This document shows positions 43,983-55,916 of a stretch of DNA of 64,000 nt, piece by piece; position 1 is the stretch's first letter; every line of letters starts with the position of its first letter. The notes beneath the pieces are model-generated. The model was not told the origin of the DNA. It was given only the letters and a program-made list of their open reading frames with translations, and ran no database searches. The translations under genes were made by a program, and so were the position numbers. This DNA comes from Prevotella melaninogenica (GTDB taxonomy: Bacteria; Bacteroidota; Bacteroidia; Bacteroidales; Bacteroidaceae), in the NCBI RefSeq assembly GCF_003609775.1, contig NZ_AP018049.1:372001-436000 (forward strand), written 5' to 3'.

Positions 43983-44016
43983 TTAGTTCCCGATTCTTTC
44001 GGGAGTCGGGAACTAA
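43983..44016 (+). terminator. Hairpin between tuf and tRNA-Trp
   Basis: Perfect 11-bp stem TTAGTTCCCGA (43983-43993) with TCGGGAACTAA (44006-44016), loop including a nested TTTCGGG. There is no T-run before the tRNA, so it may be an attenuator or processing site rather than a full terminator. Confidence 0.6.
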
Positions 44017-44019
44017 CTT

Positions 44020-44092
44020 ACGGGTTTAGCTCAGTTGGTAGAGCACTGGTCTCCAAAACCAGGTGTCGAGGGTTCGAGCCCTTCAACCCGTG
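44020..44092 (+). tRNA. tRNA-Trp (CCA)
   Basis: Acceptor stem ACGGGTT / AACCCGT, D-arm GCTCAGTTGGTAGAGC, anticodon stem CTGGT / ACCAG with CCA anticodon, T-loop GGTTCGAGCCC. Seventeen bases before secE, the usual Bacteroidetes arrangement. Confidence 0.96.
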
Positions 44093-44109
44093 CAAAAAGA
44101 GAAGATTTT

Positions 44110-44301
44110 ATGTTTAATAAGATAGTTAATTATTGCAAGGCTTGCTACGATGAACTTGCGCATAAAACTACATGGCCATCACGTGCCCAGCTAACACATA
44201 GTGCAATGGTAGTTATTTCTGCTTCCGTTATCATTGCGTTGGTAGTGTTTGCTATGGACTCTTTGTTCCAGCGCGTAATGGAATTTGTATATCCAAGATA
44301 A
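44110..44301 (+). CDS. secE: Preprotein translocase subunit SecE
   Basis: 63 residues from the ATG at 44110; the frame runs upstream through tRNA-Trp, so earlier starts are rejected. Short single-helix SecE type: an amphipathic N-terminal segment with the conserved KTTWPSRAQL (residues about 20-29), then one transmembrane helix (MVVISASVIIALVVFAMDSLFQ). SecE clamps SecY in the inner-membrane translocon. It lies between tRNA-Trp and nusG, 11 bases before nusG, as in most bacteria. Confidence 0.95.
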   Translation: MFNKIVNYCKACYDELAHKTTWPSRAQLTHSAMVVISASVIIALVVFAMDSLFQRVMEFVYPR

Positions 44302-44312
44302 TTCATTAGGAA

Positions 44313-44861
44313 ATGGCAGATACAGAAAAGAAATGGTATGTTCTTCGTGCTGTCAGCGGTAAAGAGGCAAAGGTAAAAGAATATATCGATGCTCAATTAC
44401 GTCTGAACGAAAAACTTGCTGAGCGTGTTTTTGAGGTTTTATTACCTATGGAAAAACACGCAACTGTGCGTAAAGATGGGAAGCGTATTGTTAAGGAGAA
44501 ATTAAGTCTTCCTGGTTATGTGCTTGTCCAGGCCAATATGACGGCTGACGTAGCTTCTACGTTGCGCTTCATGCCTAATGTTTTAGGATTCCTCGGAGGT
44601 ATGTCTGACCCTTCACCTGTCCGTCAAGCAGATATTAATCGTCTGTTAGGTAATGTGGAAGATACTGAACTTGAAGAAGTTCAGAATATACCATATATGG
44701 TTGGTGAAACAGTTCAGGTTACTGATGGTCCTTTCAGCGGTTTCCATGGTATTATCGAAGAGGTGAATGCCGAGAAGCATAAGTTGAAGGTGATGGTAAT
44801 GATCTTTGGTCGCCAGAATCCATTGGAGCTAAGTTTTATGCAAGTCGCAAAAGAAGAATAG
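44313..44861 (+). CDS. nusG: Transcription termination/antitermination factor NusG
   Basis: 182 residues. NGN domain ([20 protein letters not shown] at the start, [29 protein letters not shown] near 65-95) and a C-terminal KOW domain ([49 protein letters not shown]). It binds RNA polymerase and links transcription to translation and Rho. It is 54 bases upstream of rplK in the conserved secE-nusG-rplKAJL-rpoBC cluster. Confidence 0.98.
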   Translation: MADTEKKWYVLRAVSGKEAKVKEYIDAQLRLNEKLAERVFEVLLPMEKHATVRKDGKRIVKEKLSLPGYVLVQANMTADVASTLRFMPNVLGFLGGMSDPSPVRQADINRLLGNVEDTELEEVQNIPYMVGETVQVTDGPFSGFHGIIEEVNAEKHKLKVMVMIFGRQNPLELSFMQVAKEE

Positions 44862-44915
44862 TGTTGTTACGGATACTATTCTACTATAGTTTAATTTTTA
44901 ATATTAACAAAAGAA

Positions 44916-45356
44916 ATGGCTAAAGAAGTAGCTGGATTAATCAAATTACAGATTAAAGGTGGCGCTGCAAATCCTTCCCCTCCAGTAGGCCCTGCATTGG
45001 GTTCTAAGGGTATTAATATTATGGGATTTTGCAAGGAGTTCAACGCCCGTACCCAGGACAAGGCTGGTAAAGTTCTTCCAGTCGTAATTACCTACTACAA
45101 CGATAAGTCTTTCAGCTTCATCATTAAGACTCCTCCTGCAGCTGTACAGCTCATGGAAGTGGCTAAGGTGAAAGGCGGATCTGGAGAGCCAAACCGCAAG
45201 AAGGTTGCATCCGTAACTTGGGAGCAGGTAAGGGCTATCGCAGAAGACAAAATGCCAGACCTCAACTGTTTCACAGTAGAGAGTGCAATGAAGCTTATTG
45301 CTGGTACTGCTCGTAGTATAGGTATCACTGTAAAAGGGGACTTCCCTGGTAAATAA
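44916..45356 (+). CDS. rplK: Large ribosomal subunit protein uL11
   Basis: 146 residues. [37 protein letters not shown] is the uL11 N-terminal signature; FIIKTPPAA and the terminal [13 protein letters not shown] complete it. uL11 forms the GTPase-associated stalk base with bL12. First ribosomal gene of the rplKAJL group; rplA follows 21 bases later. Confidence 0.98.
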   Translation: MAKEVAGLIKLQIKGGAANPSPPVGPALGSKGINIMGFCKEFNARTQDKAGKVLPVVITYYNDKSFSFIIKTPPAAVQLMEVAKVKGGSGEPNRKKVASVTWEQVRAIAEDKMPDLNCFTVESAMKLIAGTARSIGITVKGDFPGK

Positions 45357-45377
45357 TTTTAAACTTCAAAAGTAAAA

Positions 45378-46070
45378 ATGAGTAAACTGACAAAAAATCA
45401 GAAATCAGTAGCTGAGAAGGTTGAAGCAGGGAAGGCATATACACTGGAAGAGGCAGCACAGTTGGTAAAGGAAATTACCACTACCAAGTTTGATGCTTCT
45501 GTAGATGTTGATGTGCGTCTCGGTGTTGACCCACGTAAGGCTAACCAGATGGTTCGTGGCGTTGTGTCACTTCCACATGGTACTGGTAAAGTCACACGTG
45601 TGCTCTGTCTCTGTACACCTGATCAGGAGGCTGCCGCTAAGGAAGCTGGTGCTGATTACGTTGGTCTCGACGAATACGTTGAAAAGATCAAGGGCGGATG
45701 GACTGATATTGATGTTATCATCACTATGCCATCATGCATGGGTAAGTTAGGTCCTTTGGGTCGTGTACTCGGTCCTCGTGGCTTGATGCCAAACCCAAAG
45801 AGCGGTACTGTGACTATGGATGTTGCTAAGGCAGTAAAGGACGTTAAGCAGGGTAAGATTGACTTTAAGGTTGATAAGGCTGGTATTATCCACACTTCAA
45901 TCGGTAAGGTTAGTATGTCTGCTGAGCAGATTTGTGGTAACGCTAAGGAGTTTATCTCTACTGTTATCAAGCTGAAGCCTGCTGCTGCTAAAGGTACATA
46001 TATCAAGAGTATCTTTATTTCTAGCACAATGAGTAAGGGTGTCAAGATTGATCCTAAATCAGCTGAATAA
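45378..46070 (+). CDS. rplA: Large ribosomal subunit protein uL1
   Basis: 230 residues. Conserved segments [25 protein letters not shown] (near 35-58), [26 protein letters not shown] (near 121-146) and the C-terminal [21 protein letters not shown]. uL1 builds the L1 stalk and can repress its own operon by binding an mRNA leader; no such site is examined here. rplJ starts 18 bases after the stop. Confidence 0.98.
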   Translation: MSKLTKNQKSVAEKVEAGKAYTLEEAAQLVKEITTTKFDASVDVDVRLGVDPRKANQMVRGVVSLPHGTGKVTRVLCLCTPDQEAAAKEAGADYVGLDEYVEKIKGGWTDIDVIITMPSCMGKLGPLGRVLGPRGLMPNPKSGTVTMDVAKAVKDVKQGKIDFKVDKAGIIHTSIGKVSMSAEQICGNAKEFISTVIKLKPAAAKGTYIKSIFISSTMSKGVKIDPKSAE

Positions 46071-46088
46071 CTCTAAAAGTTTTGTACA

Positions 46089-46607
46089 ATGAAGAAAGAA
46101 GTAAAAGATACAATTATCGCTGAACTCGGTGAGAAGTTAAAGAACTATCCTCATTTCTATTTGGTTGACGTAACTGGATTGAACGCAGAGGCTACAAGTT
46201 CTCTTCGCCGTAAGTGTTTCAAGAGCGAAATCAATATGGTTGTTGTGAAGAATAACCTTCTTCATAAGGCTTTTGAAGCTTCAGATGTAGATTTTGAACC
46301 ACTGTATGGTTCTTTGAAGGGTAATACAGCAGTTATGTTCACTCAGACTGCTAATGTACCAGCAAAGTTGTTGAAGGAGTATAAGAAGGAAGGTATTCCT
46401 GCTCTTAAGGCAGCTTATGTAGAGGAATCTCTATTTGTTGGTGCTGACAAACTCGAAGAACTTGCGGCTCTCAAGAGCAAGAACGAACTCATCGCAGATG
46501 TTGTGGCATTGCTGCAGTCTCCTGCAAAGAACGTTGTTTCTGCTCTCCAGTCAGGCGCTGGCACTATCCACGGTGTGCTTAAGACTTTAGGCGAGCGTCC
46601 TGAGTAA
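46089..46607 (+). CDS. rplJ: Large ribosomal subunit protein uL10
   Basis: 172 residues. N-terminal KKEVKDTIIAELGEKLKNYPHFYLVDVTGLNAEATSSLRRKCF and VVVKNNLLHKAFE match uL10. The C-terminal helix that binds bL12 dimers is present (ALLQSPAKNVVSALQSGAGTIHGVLKTL). It anchors the L12 stalk to the 50S subunit. rplL follows 64 bases downstream. Confidence 0.97.
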   Translation: MKKEVKDTIIAELGEKLKNYPHFYLVDVTGLNAEATSSLRRKCFKSEINMVVVKNNLLHKAFEASDVDFEPLYGSLKGNTAVMFTQTANVPAKLLKEYKKEGIPALKAAYVEESLFVGADKLEELAALKSKNELIADVVALLQSPAKNVVSALQSGAGTIHGVLKTLGERPE

Positions 46608-46671
46608 AAAATCTAATAAAGTCAAAAAGGTATATTATTTTTAGAACAAAAAATTAAAAATTTAGAATAAA

Positions 46672-47049
46672 ATGGCAGACGTAAAAGCTATTGCAGAAGA
46701 GTTAGTAAATCTTACTGTTAAGGAAGTAAATGAGTTGGCAACTGTCCTCAAGGACGAGTATGGTATTGAGCCTGCAGCTGCAGCTGTTGCTGTTGCTGGT
46801 CCTGCTGCAGCTGCTGCAGGTGGCGCAGCTGAGGAGAAGTCAGATTTCGACGTAGTTCTCGTTGACGCTGGTGCTAACAAGCTCAAGGTTGTTAAGGCTG
46901 TTAAGGAGGCTTGTGGTCTCGGTTTGAAGGAAGCTAAGGACCTCGTAGACGGTGCACCTTCTACTTTGAAGGAGGGTATGGCTAAGGCTGAGGCTGAGAA
47001 CCTGAAGGCTGCTATCGAGGCTGAGGGTGCTAAGGTAGAGTTGAAGTAA
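46672..47049 (+). CDS. rplL: Large ribosomal subunit protein bL12
   Basis: 125 residues. N-terminal dimerisation domain ([27 protein letters not shown]), an Ala-rich hinge ([19 protein letters not shown]), and the C-terminal factor-binding domain ([45 protein letters not shown]). It recruits GTPases such as EF-Tu to the ribosome. An attenuator-like hairpin follows before rpoB. Confidence 0.98.
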   Translation: MADVKAIAEELVNLTVKEVNELATVLKDEYGIEPAAAAVAVAGPAAAAAGGAAEEKSDFDVVLVDAGANKLKVVKAVKEACGLGLKEAKDLVDGAPSTLKEGMAKAEAENLKAAIEAEGAKVELK

Positions 47050-47082
47050 TTTTACTTCTTCCTTACATAAATAAAAAAACAT

Positions 47083-47120
47083 GGTTAGGATTTACCAAGT
47101 AGGTGAGTCCTAACCTTTTT
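47083..47120 (+). terminator. Attenuator-like hairpin between rplL and rpoB
   Basis: Stem GGTTAGGA (47083-47090) with TCCTAACC (47108-47115), then TTTTT. Its place between rplL and rpoB matches the partial terminators known there in other bacteria, which lower rpoBC expression relative to the ribosomal genes. Confidence 0.75.
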
Positions 47121-47201
47121 GTGTCTTTTGACATATATGGGGAATTTCTCCCTTTTTAGTCCGCCGCTGGACTTTAAACATTTGAATATTTAATTTCAGT
47201 T

Positions 47202-50200
47202 ATGGCATTAGAAAATAAACCCAGAGTAAATTTCGCCAGCGTTAAGAATCCGTATCCATATCCGGATTTCCTCGATGTGCAGTTGAAGTCTTTCCGTGAC
47301 TTCCTACAGCTGGATACTCCGCCTGAGGAACGCAAGAATGACGGTTTGTATAAGGTGTTCGCAGAGAACTTCCCTATCACCGATACGCGTAATAATTTTG
47401 TCCTTGAGTTCCTGGATTACTATGTTGACCCACCAAGATATTCTATTGACGAGTGCTTGGAGCGTGGTTTGACATATAGTGTACCTTTGAAGGCTAAAAT
47501 GAAGCTGTATTGTACTGACCCAGATCATGAGGATTTCGGTACATTTATTCAGGATGTATTCTTGGGAACTATTCCTTACATGACAAGTAATGGTACTTTT
47601 GTTATCAATGGTGCTGAGCGTGTTGTAGTTTCTCAGTTGCATCGCTCTCCGGGTGTGTTCTTTGGCCAGGGTGTCCATGCAAATGGTACTGTTCTTTATA
47701 GTGCACGTATCATTCCATTCAAGGGTTCATGGATTGAGTTTGCTACTGACATTAACAATGTCATGTATGCTTATATTGACCGTAAGAAGAAGTTGCCTGT
47801 AACTACAATGCTTCGTGCTATTGGTTACGAGTCTGATCGTGATATTCTTCAGATCTTTGATCTCTGTGAGGAGGTTAAGGTAAATAAGAAGAATATGAAG
47901 GCAGCTATTGGTCGTAAGATTGCTGGTAACGTAATGAAGTCTTGGGCTGAAGATTTCGTTGATGAGGATACAGGCGAGGTTGTATCTATTGAGCGCAATG
48001 AGGTTGTTGTTGAGCGTGAGACTATCATCACAGATGAGATTGTAGATGACATTCTTGACAGTTCTGTATCAACAATCTTGTTACATAAGGATGAGGATGC
48101 TGCAAGTAAGTATTCTATCATTTTCAATACACTTGCTAAGGATCCGAGCCACTCGGAGATTGAGGCAGTAAACTATATTTATCGTCAGTTGCGTAATGCT
48201 GATGCTGCTGATGATGCAAGTGCACGTGAGGTGTTCCAGAACCTTTTCTTCTCTGACAAGCGTTATGACTTGGGAGAGGTAGGTCGTTACCGTATCAACA
48301 AGAAGTTGAATTTGGAAACGGATATGGATGTACGTGTACTGACAAAGGATGATATCATTGAGATTATTAAGTATCTTATTAGCTTGATTAACTCAAACGC
48401 TACTGTTGATGATATTGACCACTTGTCAAATCGTCGTGTTCGTACCGTAGGTGAGCAGCTGGCTAACCAGTTCTCTATCGGTCTTGCACGTATGAATCGT
48501 ACTATCCGTGAGCGCATGAACGTTCGTGACAGCGAAGTGTTCCAGCCAACGGATTTGATTAATGCAAAGACTATCTCAAGTGTCATCAACTCATTCTTTG
48601 GTACTAACCCATTGAGTCAGTTTATGGACCAGACCAATCCATTGGCAGAGGTAACTCATAAGCGTCGTCTCTCGGCTCTTGGTCCTGGTGGTCTGTCACG
48701 TGAGCGTGCAGGTTTCGAGGTACGTGACGTTCACTATACTCACTATGGTCGTCTTTGTCCTATTGAGTCTCCTGAAGGTCCTAACATCGGTTTGATTTCA
48801 TCACTCTGTATGTATGCAAAGATTAATGATCTTGGCTTTATCGTTACACCATATCGTCGTGTTGAAGATGCTAAGGTGGATATGGATAATAAGGATGTAC
48901 TCTTCTTGACTGCAGAGGAAGAGGAAGATCAGATTATTGGACAGGGTAATGCACCATTGAATGCTGATGGTACATTTATTCGTGACTTTGTTAAGTGTCG
49001 TCAGGATGCTGACTACCCTGTTGTAGATCCAAATTCTGTTGCTCTTATCGACGTGTCTCCACAGCAAATTGCTTCTGTTTCTGCAGGTCTGATTCCATTC
49101 TTGGAGCATGATGACGGTCACCGTGCATTGATGGGATGTAACATGATGCGCCAGGCAGTTCCATTGCTTCATAATGATGCACCTATCGTTGGTACAGGTC
49201 TTGAGAAGCAGGTTTGTGAGGATTCACGTACAATGGTTACAGCGGAAGGTGATGGTGTTATTGAGTACGTTGATGCTACAACTATCCGTATCCTCTATGA
49301 TCGTACAGATGATGAGGAGTTTGTAAGCTTTGAGCCAGCTTTGAAGGAGTATCGTATTCCTAAGTTCCGTCGTACTAACCAGAACATGGTTGTAGACCTT
49401 CGTCCTATTTGTGATAAGGGTCAGCGTGTGAAGAAGGGTGATATCCTTACTGAGGGTTATGCTACAGAGAACGGAGAGTTGGCATTGGGTCGTAACCTTG
49501 TTGTGGCTTACATGCCTTGGAAGGGTTACAACTATGAGGACGCTATCGTTATTTCTGAACGTATGGTTCGTGAAGACGTATTGACCTCTGTTCATGTTGA
49601 CGAGTATTCTCTTGAAGTTCGTGAAACTAAGCGTGGTGTAGAGGAATTTACAGCTGATATTCCTAACGTAAGTGAGGAAGCTACTAAGGATCTTGACGAT
49701 AATGGTATTATCCGTATCGGTGCTCGTGTTGAGCCAGGTGATATCATGATTGGTAAGATTTCTCCTAAGGGTGAAAGTGATCCTTCTCCAGAAGAGAAAC
49801 TTCTCCGTGCTATCTTTGGTGATAAAGCTGGTGATGTAAAGGATTCTTCATTGAAGGCTAACCCATCATTAAGTGGTGTCGTTATTGATAAAAAACTTTT
49901 CAGTCGTGCTATTAAGACACGTGAGAGCAAGCGTCAAGATAAGAATATTCTTGCTAAGATTGACGAGGAGCAGGAGGCAAAGATCAATGATTTGAAGGAT
50001 CTCTTGGTTGATAAGTTGCTTGAACTGACTGAAGATAAGGTTTCAGAGGGTGTTAAGGACTACTCTGATGCTGAGATTATCACTAAGGGAAGCAAGTTCA
50101 CTGTTGCTGCATTGAAGAACCTTGATTATGAGGGAATCCAATCAAATGGCTGGACTGATGATGAGCATATCAACCTTCTGATCCAAAAGTTGATTATGAA

Positions 50201-51011
50201 CTTCATCCGTAAGTACAAGCAGATGGATGCTGAGATGAAGCGTAAGAAGTTTGCTATCACTATCGGTGATGAACTTCCTTCTGGTGTTCTTCAGATGGCT
50301 AAGGTTTACATCGCTAAGAAGCGTAAGATTCAGGTAGGTGATAAGCTTGCTGGTCGTCACGGTAACAAGGGTATCGTATCTAAGGTTGTACGTACAGAAG
50401 ATATGCCATTCCTCGAGGATGGTAGTCCTGTAGACTTGGTATTGAACCCAATGGGTGTGCCTTCACGTATGAACCTTGGACAGATTTTCGAAGCTATCCT
50501 CGGTGCTGCAGGTCGTAAGTTGGGTGTTAAGTTTGCTACTCCTATCTTCGATGGTGCTAAGCTCTCTGATTTGAAGGAGTGGACAGATAAGGCAGGTTTA
50601 CCAAATCTCTGTTCAACCTATATCTATGATGGTGAGACTGGTGAGAAGTTCGACCAGCCAGCTACAGTGGGTATCACTTACTTCTTGAAGCTGGGTCACA
50701 TGGTTGAGGATAAGATGCATGCTCGTAGTATCGGTCCATACTCATTGATTACACAGCAGCCACTTGGTGGTAAGGCACAGTTTGGTGGTCAGCGTTTCGG
50801 AGAGATGGAGGTCTGGGCTATTGAGGCCTTTGGTGCATCTCATGTTCTCCAGGAAATCTTGACAATCAAGTCTGATGATGTTGTTGGTCGTTCAAAGGCT
50901 TACGAGGCTATCGTTAAGGGTGAACCAATGCCAACTCCAGGTATTCCAGAGTCACTGAACGTGTTGTTGCACGAGCTTCGTGGTCTCGGTCTCAGTGTCA
51001 AACTTGATTAA
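47202..51011 (+). CDS. rpoB: RNA polymerase beta subunit
   Basis: 1269 residues, normal for Bacteroidetes. Conserved segments: the rifampicin-region pattern [68 protein letters not shown] (near 465-535), [18 protein letters not shown] (near 770), [17 protein letters not shown] (near 1045), and the C-terminal [28 protein letters not shown]. It forms half of the catalytic cleft. The rifampicin-binding residues look wild-type as far as can be judged by eye. rpoC starts 28 bases after the stop. Confidence 0.99.
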   Translation: MALENKPRVNFASVKNPYPYPDFLDVQLKSFRDFLQLDTPPEERKNDGLYKVFAENFPITDTRNNFVLEFLDYYVDPPRYSIDECLERGLTYSVPLKAKMKLYCTDPDHEDFGTFIQDVFLGTIPYMTSNGTFVINGAERVVVSQLHRSPGVFFGQGVHANGTVLYSARIIPFKGSWIEFATDINNVMYAYIDRKKKLPVTTMLRAIGYESDRDILQIFDLCEEVKVNKKNMKAAIGRKIAGNVMKSWAEDFVDEDTGEVVSIERNEVVVERETIITDEIVDDILDSSVSTILLHKDEDAASKYSIIFNTLAKDPSHSEIEAVNYIYRQLRNADAADDASAREVFQNLFFSDKRYDLGEVGRYRINKKLNLETDMDVRVLTKDDIIEIIKYLISLINSNATVDDIDHLSNRRVRTVGEQLANQFSIGLARMNRTIRERMNVRDSEVFQPTDLINAKTISSVINSFFGTNPLSQFMDQTNPLAEVTHKRRLSALGPGGLSRERAGFEVRDVHYTHYGRLCPIESPEGPNIGLISSLCMYAKINDLGFIVTPYRRVEDAKVDMDNKDVLFLTAEEEEDQIIGQGNAPLNADGTFIRDFVKCRQDADYPVVDPNSVALIDVSPQQIASVSAGLIPFLEHDDGHRALMGCNMMRQAVPLLHNDAPIVGTGLEKQVCEDSRTMVTAEGDGVIEYVDATTIRILYDRTDDEEFVSFEPALKEYRIPKFRRTNQNMVVDLRPICDKGQRVKKGDILTEGYATENGELALGRNLVVAYMPWKGYNYEDAIVISERMVREDVLTSVHVDEYSLEVRETKRGVEEFTADIPNVSEEATKDLDDNGIIRIGARVEPGDIMIGKISPKGESDPSPEEKLLRAIFGDKAGDVKDSSLKANPSLSGVVIDKKLFSRAIKTRESKRQDKNILAKIDEEQEAKINDLKDLLVDKLLELTEDKVSEGVKDYSDAEIITKGSKFTVAALKNLDYEGIQSNGWTDDEHINLLIQKLIMNFIRKYKQMDAEMKRKKFAITIGDELPSGVLQMAKVYIAKKRKIQVGDKLAGRHGNKGIVSKVVRTEDMPFLEDGSPVDLVLNPMGVPSRMNLGQIFEAILGAAGRKLGVKFATPIFDGAKLSDLKEWTDKAGLPNLCSTYIYDGETGEKFDQPATVGITYFLKLGHMVEDKMHARSIGPYSLITQQPLGGKAQFGGQRFGEMEVWAIEAFGASHVLQEILTIKSDDVVGRSKAYEAIVKGEPMPTPGIPESLNVLLHELRGLGLSVKLD

Positions 51012-51039
51012 TACGTACACCCCATAATAGAAGTAAAAC

Positions 51040-54000
51040 ATGGCTTTTAAGAAAGATAATAAAGTAAAGAGTAATTTCAGCAAGATTACTATCGGACTGG
51101 CTTCACCTGAGGAGATTCTTGAAAACTCTTTTGGTGAGGTAACCAAGCCAGAGACTATCAACTATCGTACCTATAAACCAGAACGCGATGGTTTGTTCTG
51201 CGAGCGTATCTTCGGTCCTACCAAGGATTACGAGTGTGCCTGCGGTAAGTACAAGCGCATCCGTTATAAGGGTATTGTCTGCGATCGTTGTGGTGTTGAG
51301 GTAACAGAAAAGAAGGTACGTCGTGAACGTGCTGGACATATTGAATTGGTTGTTCCTGTTGCTCATATCTGGTATTTCCGTAGTCTTCCTAACAAGATTG
51401 GTTACCTTCTCGGTATGCCAACTAAGAAACTTGATGCTGTTATTTACTATGAGAAATATGTTGTCATCCAGCCGGGTGTCGTAGAGGGTATGAAGAATGC
51501 CGATACTGAAGAGGATTTGAATGGTTCTCATAAGTTCGACCTTCTTTCAGAGGACGAGTATCTCGATATCCTTGATAATAAACTCCCTGAGGGTAATGAC
51601 CGTTTGGATGATTCTGATCCAAGCAAGTTCATTGCTAAGATGGGTGCAGAGGCTATTTATGACCTTCTCACAGGTATTGACTTGGATCGTTTGGCTGGTG
51701 AGTTGCGTGACCGCGCAACAACTGACTCAAGTCAACAGCGTAAGACAGATGCTTTGAAGCGTTTGCAGGTTGTTGAGGGCTTCCGTCAGTCTATCGGTGT
51801 GAACAACCCAGAGTGGATGATCATGAAGATTATCCCTGTTACTCCACCAGAACTTCGTCCATTGGTTCCATTGGATGGTGGTCGCTTTGCAACATCTGAC
51901 CTTAATGACCTCTATCGTCGCGTTATCATCCGTAACAACCGTTTGAAGCGTTTGATGGAGATTAAGGCTCCTGAGGTTATTCTCCGAAATGAGAAACGTA
52001 TGCTTCAGGAAGCTGTAGACTCACTCTTCGATAACAGTCGTAAGTCATCTGCTGTTAAGAGCGAGAGCAACCGTCCTTTGAAGTCACTCTCTGATTCTTT
52101 GAAGGGTAAGCAGGGACGTTTCCGTCAGAACCTCCTCGGTAAGCGTGTTGACTATTCTGCGCGTTCAGTTATTGTTGTAGGTCCAGAGTTGAAGATGGGT
52201 GAGTGCGGTCTGCCTAAGTTGATGGCAGCAGAGCTTTATAAGCCATTCATTATCCGCAAACTTATCGAGCGCGGTATCGTGAAGACTGTAAAGAGTGCTA
52301 AGAAGATTGTAGACCGCCGTGAGCCAGTTATTTGGGATATCCTTGAGAATGTAATGAAGGGTCACCCAGTATTGTTGAACCGTGCTCCGACACTTCACCG
52401 TCTTGGTATTCAGGCTTTCCAGCCTAAGCTTATTGAGGGTAAGGCTATTCAGTTGCACCCATTGGCATGTACAGCGTTCAACGCTGACTTCGATGGTGAC
52501 CAGATGGCTGTTCACCTTCCATTGAGCAATGAAGCTGTATTGGAGACTCAGGTTTTGATGCTCCAGAGCCATAACATTCTTAATCCTGCTAATGGTGCAC
52601 CTATCACCGTTCCTTCACAGGATATGGTGCTTGGTCTCTATTATATCACAAAGATTCGTCCAGGTGCTAAGGGCGAAGGTCTTACATTCTACGGCTCAGA
52701 GGAAGCTATCATTGCTTACAATGAGAAGAAGTGTGACCTCCACGCACAGGTGAAGGTAATCGTTGATGACCTCGTTGATGGTAAACTTCAGAAGCGTATG
52801 GTTGAGACATCAGTTGGTCGTGTAATTGTTAATCAGATTATTCCAACTGAGGTTGGTTTCTTCAATGGTATTATCTCAAAGAAGTCACTTCGTGGTCTTA
52901 TTGCTGACGTTATTAAGGCTGTCGGTATGGCGCGTGCTTGTGAGTTCCTCGATGGTATCAAGAACCTCGGTTATCGTATGGCTTACGTTGCTGGTCTTTC
53001 GTTCAACCTCGATGATATCATCGTGCCAGATGAGAAGACTGATCTCGTAGGCAAGGGACAGAATGAAGTTGACCAGGTGAAAGCTAACTACGAAATGGGT
53101 TTCATCACTGATAAGGAGCGTTATAATCAGGTAATTGATGCGTGGACACACGTAAATAACAACCTTAAGCAGGCTGTTATGAAGCACATGACAGAGGCTG
53201 ACCAAGGTTTCAATGCCGTATATATGATGCTTGATTCTGGTGCCCGTGGTTCTGCTGATCAGATTGCACAGCTTGCTGGTATGCGTGGTCTTATGGCTAA
53301 GCCACAGAAGGCTGGTGCTGAAGGTGCTCAGATTATTGAGAACCCAATTATCTCTAACTTTAAGGAGGGTATGTCTGTGTTGGAGTACTTTATTGCTTCT
53401 CACGGTGCTCGTAAGGGTCTTGCCGATACGGCTATGAAGACTGCCGATGCTGGATACCTGACACGTCGTCTCGTTGACGTTTCTCATGATGTTATTATCA
53501 ATGAGGAGGATTGTGGTTCGCTCCGTGGTCTTGAGTGTCGTGCCTTGAAGAATGGTGATGAGACTATTGCAAGCCTTTATGAGCGTATCTTGGGTCGTGT
53601 GTCTGTTCATGATGTAATTAATCCTACTACAGGTGATATTATCGTTGCTGCAGGTGAGGAAATCACTGAAACAAAGGCACAGGCTATTGAGAACTCACCA
53701 ATTGAGATGGTTGAAATTCGTTCTGTACTCACTTGTGAGAGTAAGAAGGGTGTATGTAAGAAGTGTTACGGCCGTAACCTCGCTTCTGCACGTATGGTAC
53801 AGATGGGTGAGGCTGTTGGTGTCATCGCTGCACAGGCTATTGGTGAGCCAGGTACACAGCTTACTCTTCGTACGTTCCACGCTGGTGGTGTAGCTGGTAA
53901 TGCTGCAGCTAATGCAACAATTACAGCTAAGAATGATGCTAAGATTGAGTTCGATGAGCTTCGTACAGTACCATTCGTTGACGATGAGGAGAAGGAGTGT

Positions 54001-55410
54001 CAGATGGTTGTAAGCCGTTTGGCTGAAATCCGTTTCGTTGACCCTAACACAGGTATTGTACTCCTTACAGATAACGTTCCTTATGGTAGTTCTCTTTACT
54101 TCAAGTCAGGCGACACTGTTAAGAAGGGCGATCTGATTTGTAAGTGGGACCCATTCAACGCCGTTATTGTTAGTGAGTATGCTGGTATTCTCCGTCTGCA
54201 CGATGTTATAGAGGGTGTTACCTATAAGGCAGAAACCGATGATGCTACAGGTCTTACAGAGCGTATCATTATCGATTCACGTGATAAGACAAAACTTCCT
54301 ACGGTTGACATCGTTAAGGTAGGTGCTAAGAAGGGTGAAGATGGTCTTTATGCAGCATCTGATATCCTCGGTACATATAACCTTCCTGTAGGTGGTCACT
54401 TGGAGCAGATACTTCTTGATGGGGCTGAAATTAAGACGGGTATGACACTCGTTAAGATTCCTCGTTCTGTTGGCGGTGCTGGTGATATCACTGGTGGTCT
54501 TCCACGTGTAACTGAGCTCTTCGAGGCTCGTAACCCATCTAATCCAGCTGTCGTATCTGAAATCGATGGTGAGATTACTATGGGTAAGGTGAAGCGTGGT
54601 AACCGCGAGATTATTGTGACTTCTAAGACAGGTGAGCAGCGTAAGTATCTTGTAAGTTTGTCTAAGCAGATTCTTGTACAGGAGCATGATGCTGTTCGTG
54701 CTGGTACTCCATTGTCTGATGGTATTATTACTCCAGCTGATATCTTGTCTATCATGGGTCCAACAGCCGTTCAGGAGTATATCGTTAATGAGGTTCAGGA
54801 TGTATATCGTTTGCAGGGTGTGAAGATTAATGACAAGCACTTTGAGATTATCGTTCGCCAGATGATGCGTAAGGTACGTATCGACGACCCAGGAGATACA
54901 ATATTCCTCGAGCAGGAACTTATTGATAAGCTCGACTTTGCTGAGGAGAACGATCGTATCTGGGGTAAGAAGGTTGTTACCGATCCGGGTGATTCTGAGA
55001 ACTGCTATAAGGGTCAGATTCTCTCTGTACGCAAGTTGCGTGATGAGAACTCAAGTCTTAAGCGTCGTGACCTCAAACTCGTTCAGGTACGTGATGCCGT
55101 TCAGGCAACTGCTACTCAGATTCTCCAGGGTATCACACGTGCTGCCCTCGGTACGAAGAGCTTCATGAGTGCTGCTTCCTTCCAGGAAACAACTAAGGTG
55201 CTCAACGAGGCTGCTCTCCGTGGTAAGAGCGATAACCTTGAAGGCATGAAGGAGAATGTTATCTGTGGTCACCTCATTCCTGCTGGTACTGGTCTTCGCC
55301 AGTGGCAGAAGCTCGTTGTTGGTTCACAAGAAGAACACGAGCGCATGGAGGCTAACAAGAAGAATGTTCTCGACTTCGCTAAGCAAGAGGCAGAGGCTAC
55401 ACAGGAGTAA
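51040..55410 (+). CDS. rpoC: RNA polymerase beta' subunit
   Basis: 1456 residues. N-terminal zinc-binding [20 protein letters not shown] (near 67-86); the Mg-binding catalytic motif [18 protein letters not shown] near 480; the clamp, bridge helix and trigger loop ([22 protein letters not shown] near 735); a second zinc site ([15 protein letters not shown], near 905); and a C-terminal region ending in an acidic tail. It is the catalytic largest subunit of RNA polymerase. Last gene of the secE-rpoC block, closed by a strong terminator. Confidence 0.99.
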   Translation: MAFKKDNKVKSNFSKITIGLASPEEILENSFGEVTKPETINYRTYKPERDGLFCERIFGPTKDYECACGKYKRIRYKGIVCDRCGVEVTEKKVRRERAGHIELVVPVAHIWYFRSLPNKIGYLLGMPTKKLDAVIYYEKYVVIQPGVVEGMKNADTEEDLNGSHKFDLLSEDEYLDILDNKLPEGNDRLDDSDPSKFIAKMGAEAIYDLLTGIDLDRLAGELRDRATTDSSQQRKTDALKRLQVVEGFRQSIGVNNPEWMIMKIIPVTPPELRPLVPLDGGRFATSDLNDLYRRVIIRNNRLKRLMEIKAPEVILRNEKRMLQEAVDSLFDNSRKSSAVKSESNRPLKSLSDSLKGKQGRFRQNLLGKRVDYSARSVIVVGPELKMGECGLPKLMAAELYKPFIIRKLIERGIVKTVKSAKKIVDRREPVIWDILENVMKGHPVLLNRAPTLHRLGIQAFQPKLIEGKAIQLHPLACTAFNADFDGDQMAVHLPLSNEAVLETQVLMLQSHNILNPANGAPITVPSQDMVLGLYYITKIRPGAKGEGLTFYGSEEAIIAYNEKKCDLHAQVKVIVDDLVDGKLQKRMVETSVGRVIVNQIIPTEVGFFNGIISKKSLRGLIADVIKAVGMARACEFLDGIKNLGYRMAYVAGLSFNLDDIIVPDEKTDLVGKGQNEVDQVKANYEMGFITDKERYNQVIDAWTHVNNNLKQAVMKHMTEADQGFNAVYMMLDSGARGSADQIAQLAGMRGLMAKPQKAGAEGAQIIENPIISNFKEGMSVLEYFIASHGARKGLADTAMKTADAGYLTRRLVDVSHDVIINEEDCGSLRGLECRALKNGDETIASLYERILGRVSVHDVINPTTGDIIVAAGEEITETKAQAIENSPIEMVEIRSVLTCESKKGVCKKCYGRNLASARMVQMGEAVGVIAAQAIGEPGTQLTLRTFHAGGVAGNAAANATITAKNDAKIEFDELRTVPFVDDEEKECQMVVSRLAEIRFVDPNTGIVLLTDNVPYGSSLYFKSGDTVKKGDLICKWDPFNAVIVSEYAGILRLHDVIEGVTYKAETDDATGLTERIIIDSRDKTKLPTVDIVKVGAKKGEDGLYAASDILGTYNLPVGGHLEQILLDGAEIKTGMTLVKIPRSVGGAGDITGGLPRVTELFEARNPSNPAVVSEIDGEITMGKVKRGNREIIVTSKTGEQRKYLVSLSKQILVQEHDAVRAGTPLSDGIITPADILSIMGPTAVQEYIVNEVQDVYRLQGVKINDKHFEIIVRQMMRKVRIDDPGDTIFLEQELIDKLDFAEENDRIWGKKVVTDPGDSENCYKGQILSVRKLRDENSSLKRRDLKLVQVRDAVQATATQILQGITRAALGTKSFMSAASFQETTKVLNEAALRGKSDNLEGMKENVICGHLIPAGTGLRQWQKLVVGSQEEHERMEANKKNVLDFAKQEAEATQE

Positions 55411-55435
55411 TCCTAAGTCTCTCATACATAAGATT

Positions 55436-55471
55436 AAAAGGGACTTGCAGTATTACTGTAAGTCCCTTTTT
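55436..55471 (+). terminator. Terminator of rpoC
   Basis: AAAAGGGACTTGCAGTA pairs with TACTGTAAGTCCCTTTT (one mismatch), then a T-run: a very strong terminator. Confidence 0.95.
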
Positions 55472-55476
55472 GTTTG

Positions 55477-55576
55477 GGTACTGTCTATAAAAAAAAAGTG
55501 TGTAAATCCATATTTTCTTATCTTTGTATTTGTAACATTAAAATAAAGAAACTTACACACTTTTAAGGACTGTACC
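55477..55576. mobile_element. 100-bp MITE-like element
   Basis: Imperfect terminal inverted repeats: GGTACTGTC, an A-rich run, then GTGTGTAA on the left (from 55477); the right end is the reverse complement GGTACAGTCC, A-rich, GTGTGTAA (ending 55576). There is no transposase inside. End sequences of this type recall insertion sequences common in Bacteroidetes, so this is probably a non-autonomous derivative. It lies directly after the rpoC terminator. Confidence 0.65.
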
Positions 55577-55916
55577 AATATGACTTTATGATAAAGCTTT
55601 ATACTAAGCATTGTTGTAGATACAATCTCGATTTACCACCCAAGTTAAGCGTTGCTTGTATTAAAACTTAAATATCTGTTATATATTGTTTTTAAATTTG
55701 TTGTAATGAAATTATATTTCTATTTTTGTCATTGTTAAAAGACAACAGATTGTGAATCTTCCTCTTCTTTCCAAGAGCAAGACTGTTTAACAGCCGTACA
55801 GAGGGGACTTCAAGAAGTTGTTGAGGTTTTCTCTTTTTTATTTCCCTATAATATTAGGAGATAATAAGGGTGCCTTATTAATCATTTTTTTTCTAACAAC
55901 TTAAAACTTTTCAATT

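Larger units (their letters stand above)
55411..55916. other. Boundary between rpoC and the type VI secretion module
   Basis: 506 bp with the rpoC terminator (55436-55471), the 100-bp inverted-repeat element (55477-55576), and about 340 bp of AT-rich DNA with a possible -7 box TATTTTTG at 55731-55738 that may serve hcp. It separates core genes from the accessory module. Confidence 0.6.

Noticed and set aside
52885..53610. 241-codon antisense frame within rpoC
   Set aside because: A shadow of the highly biased rpoC coding sequence; residue content is unlike a real protein.
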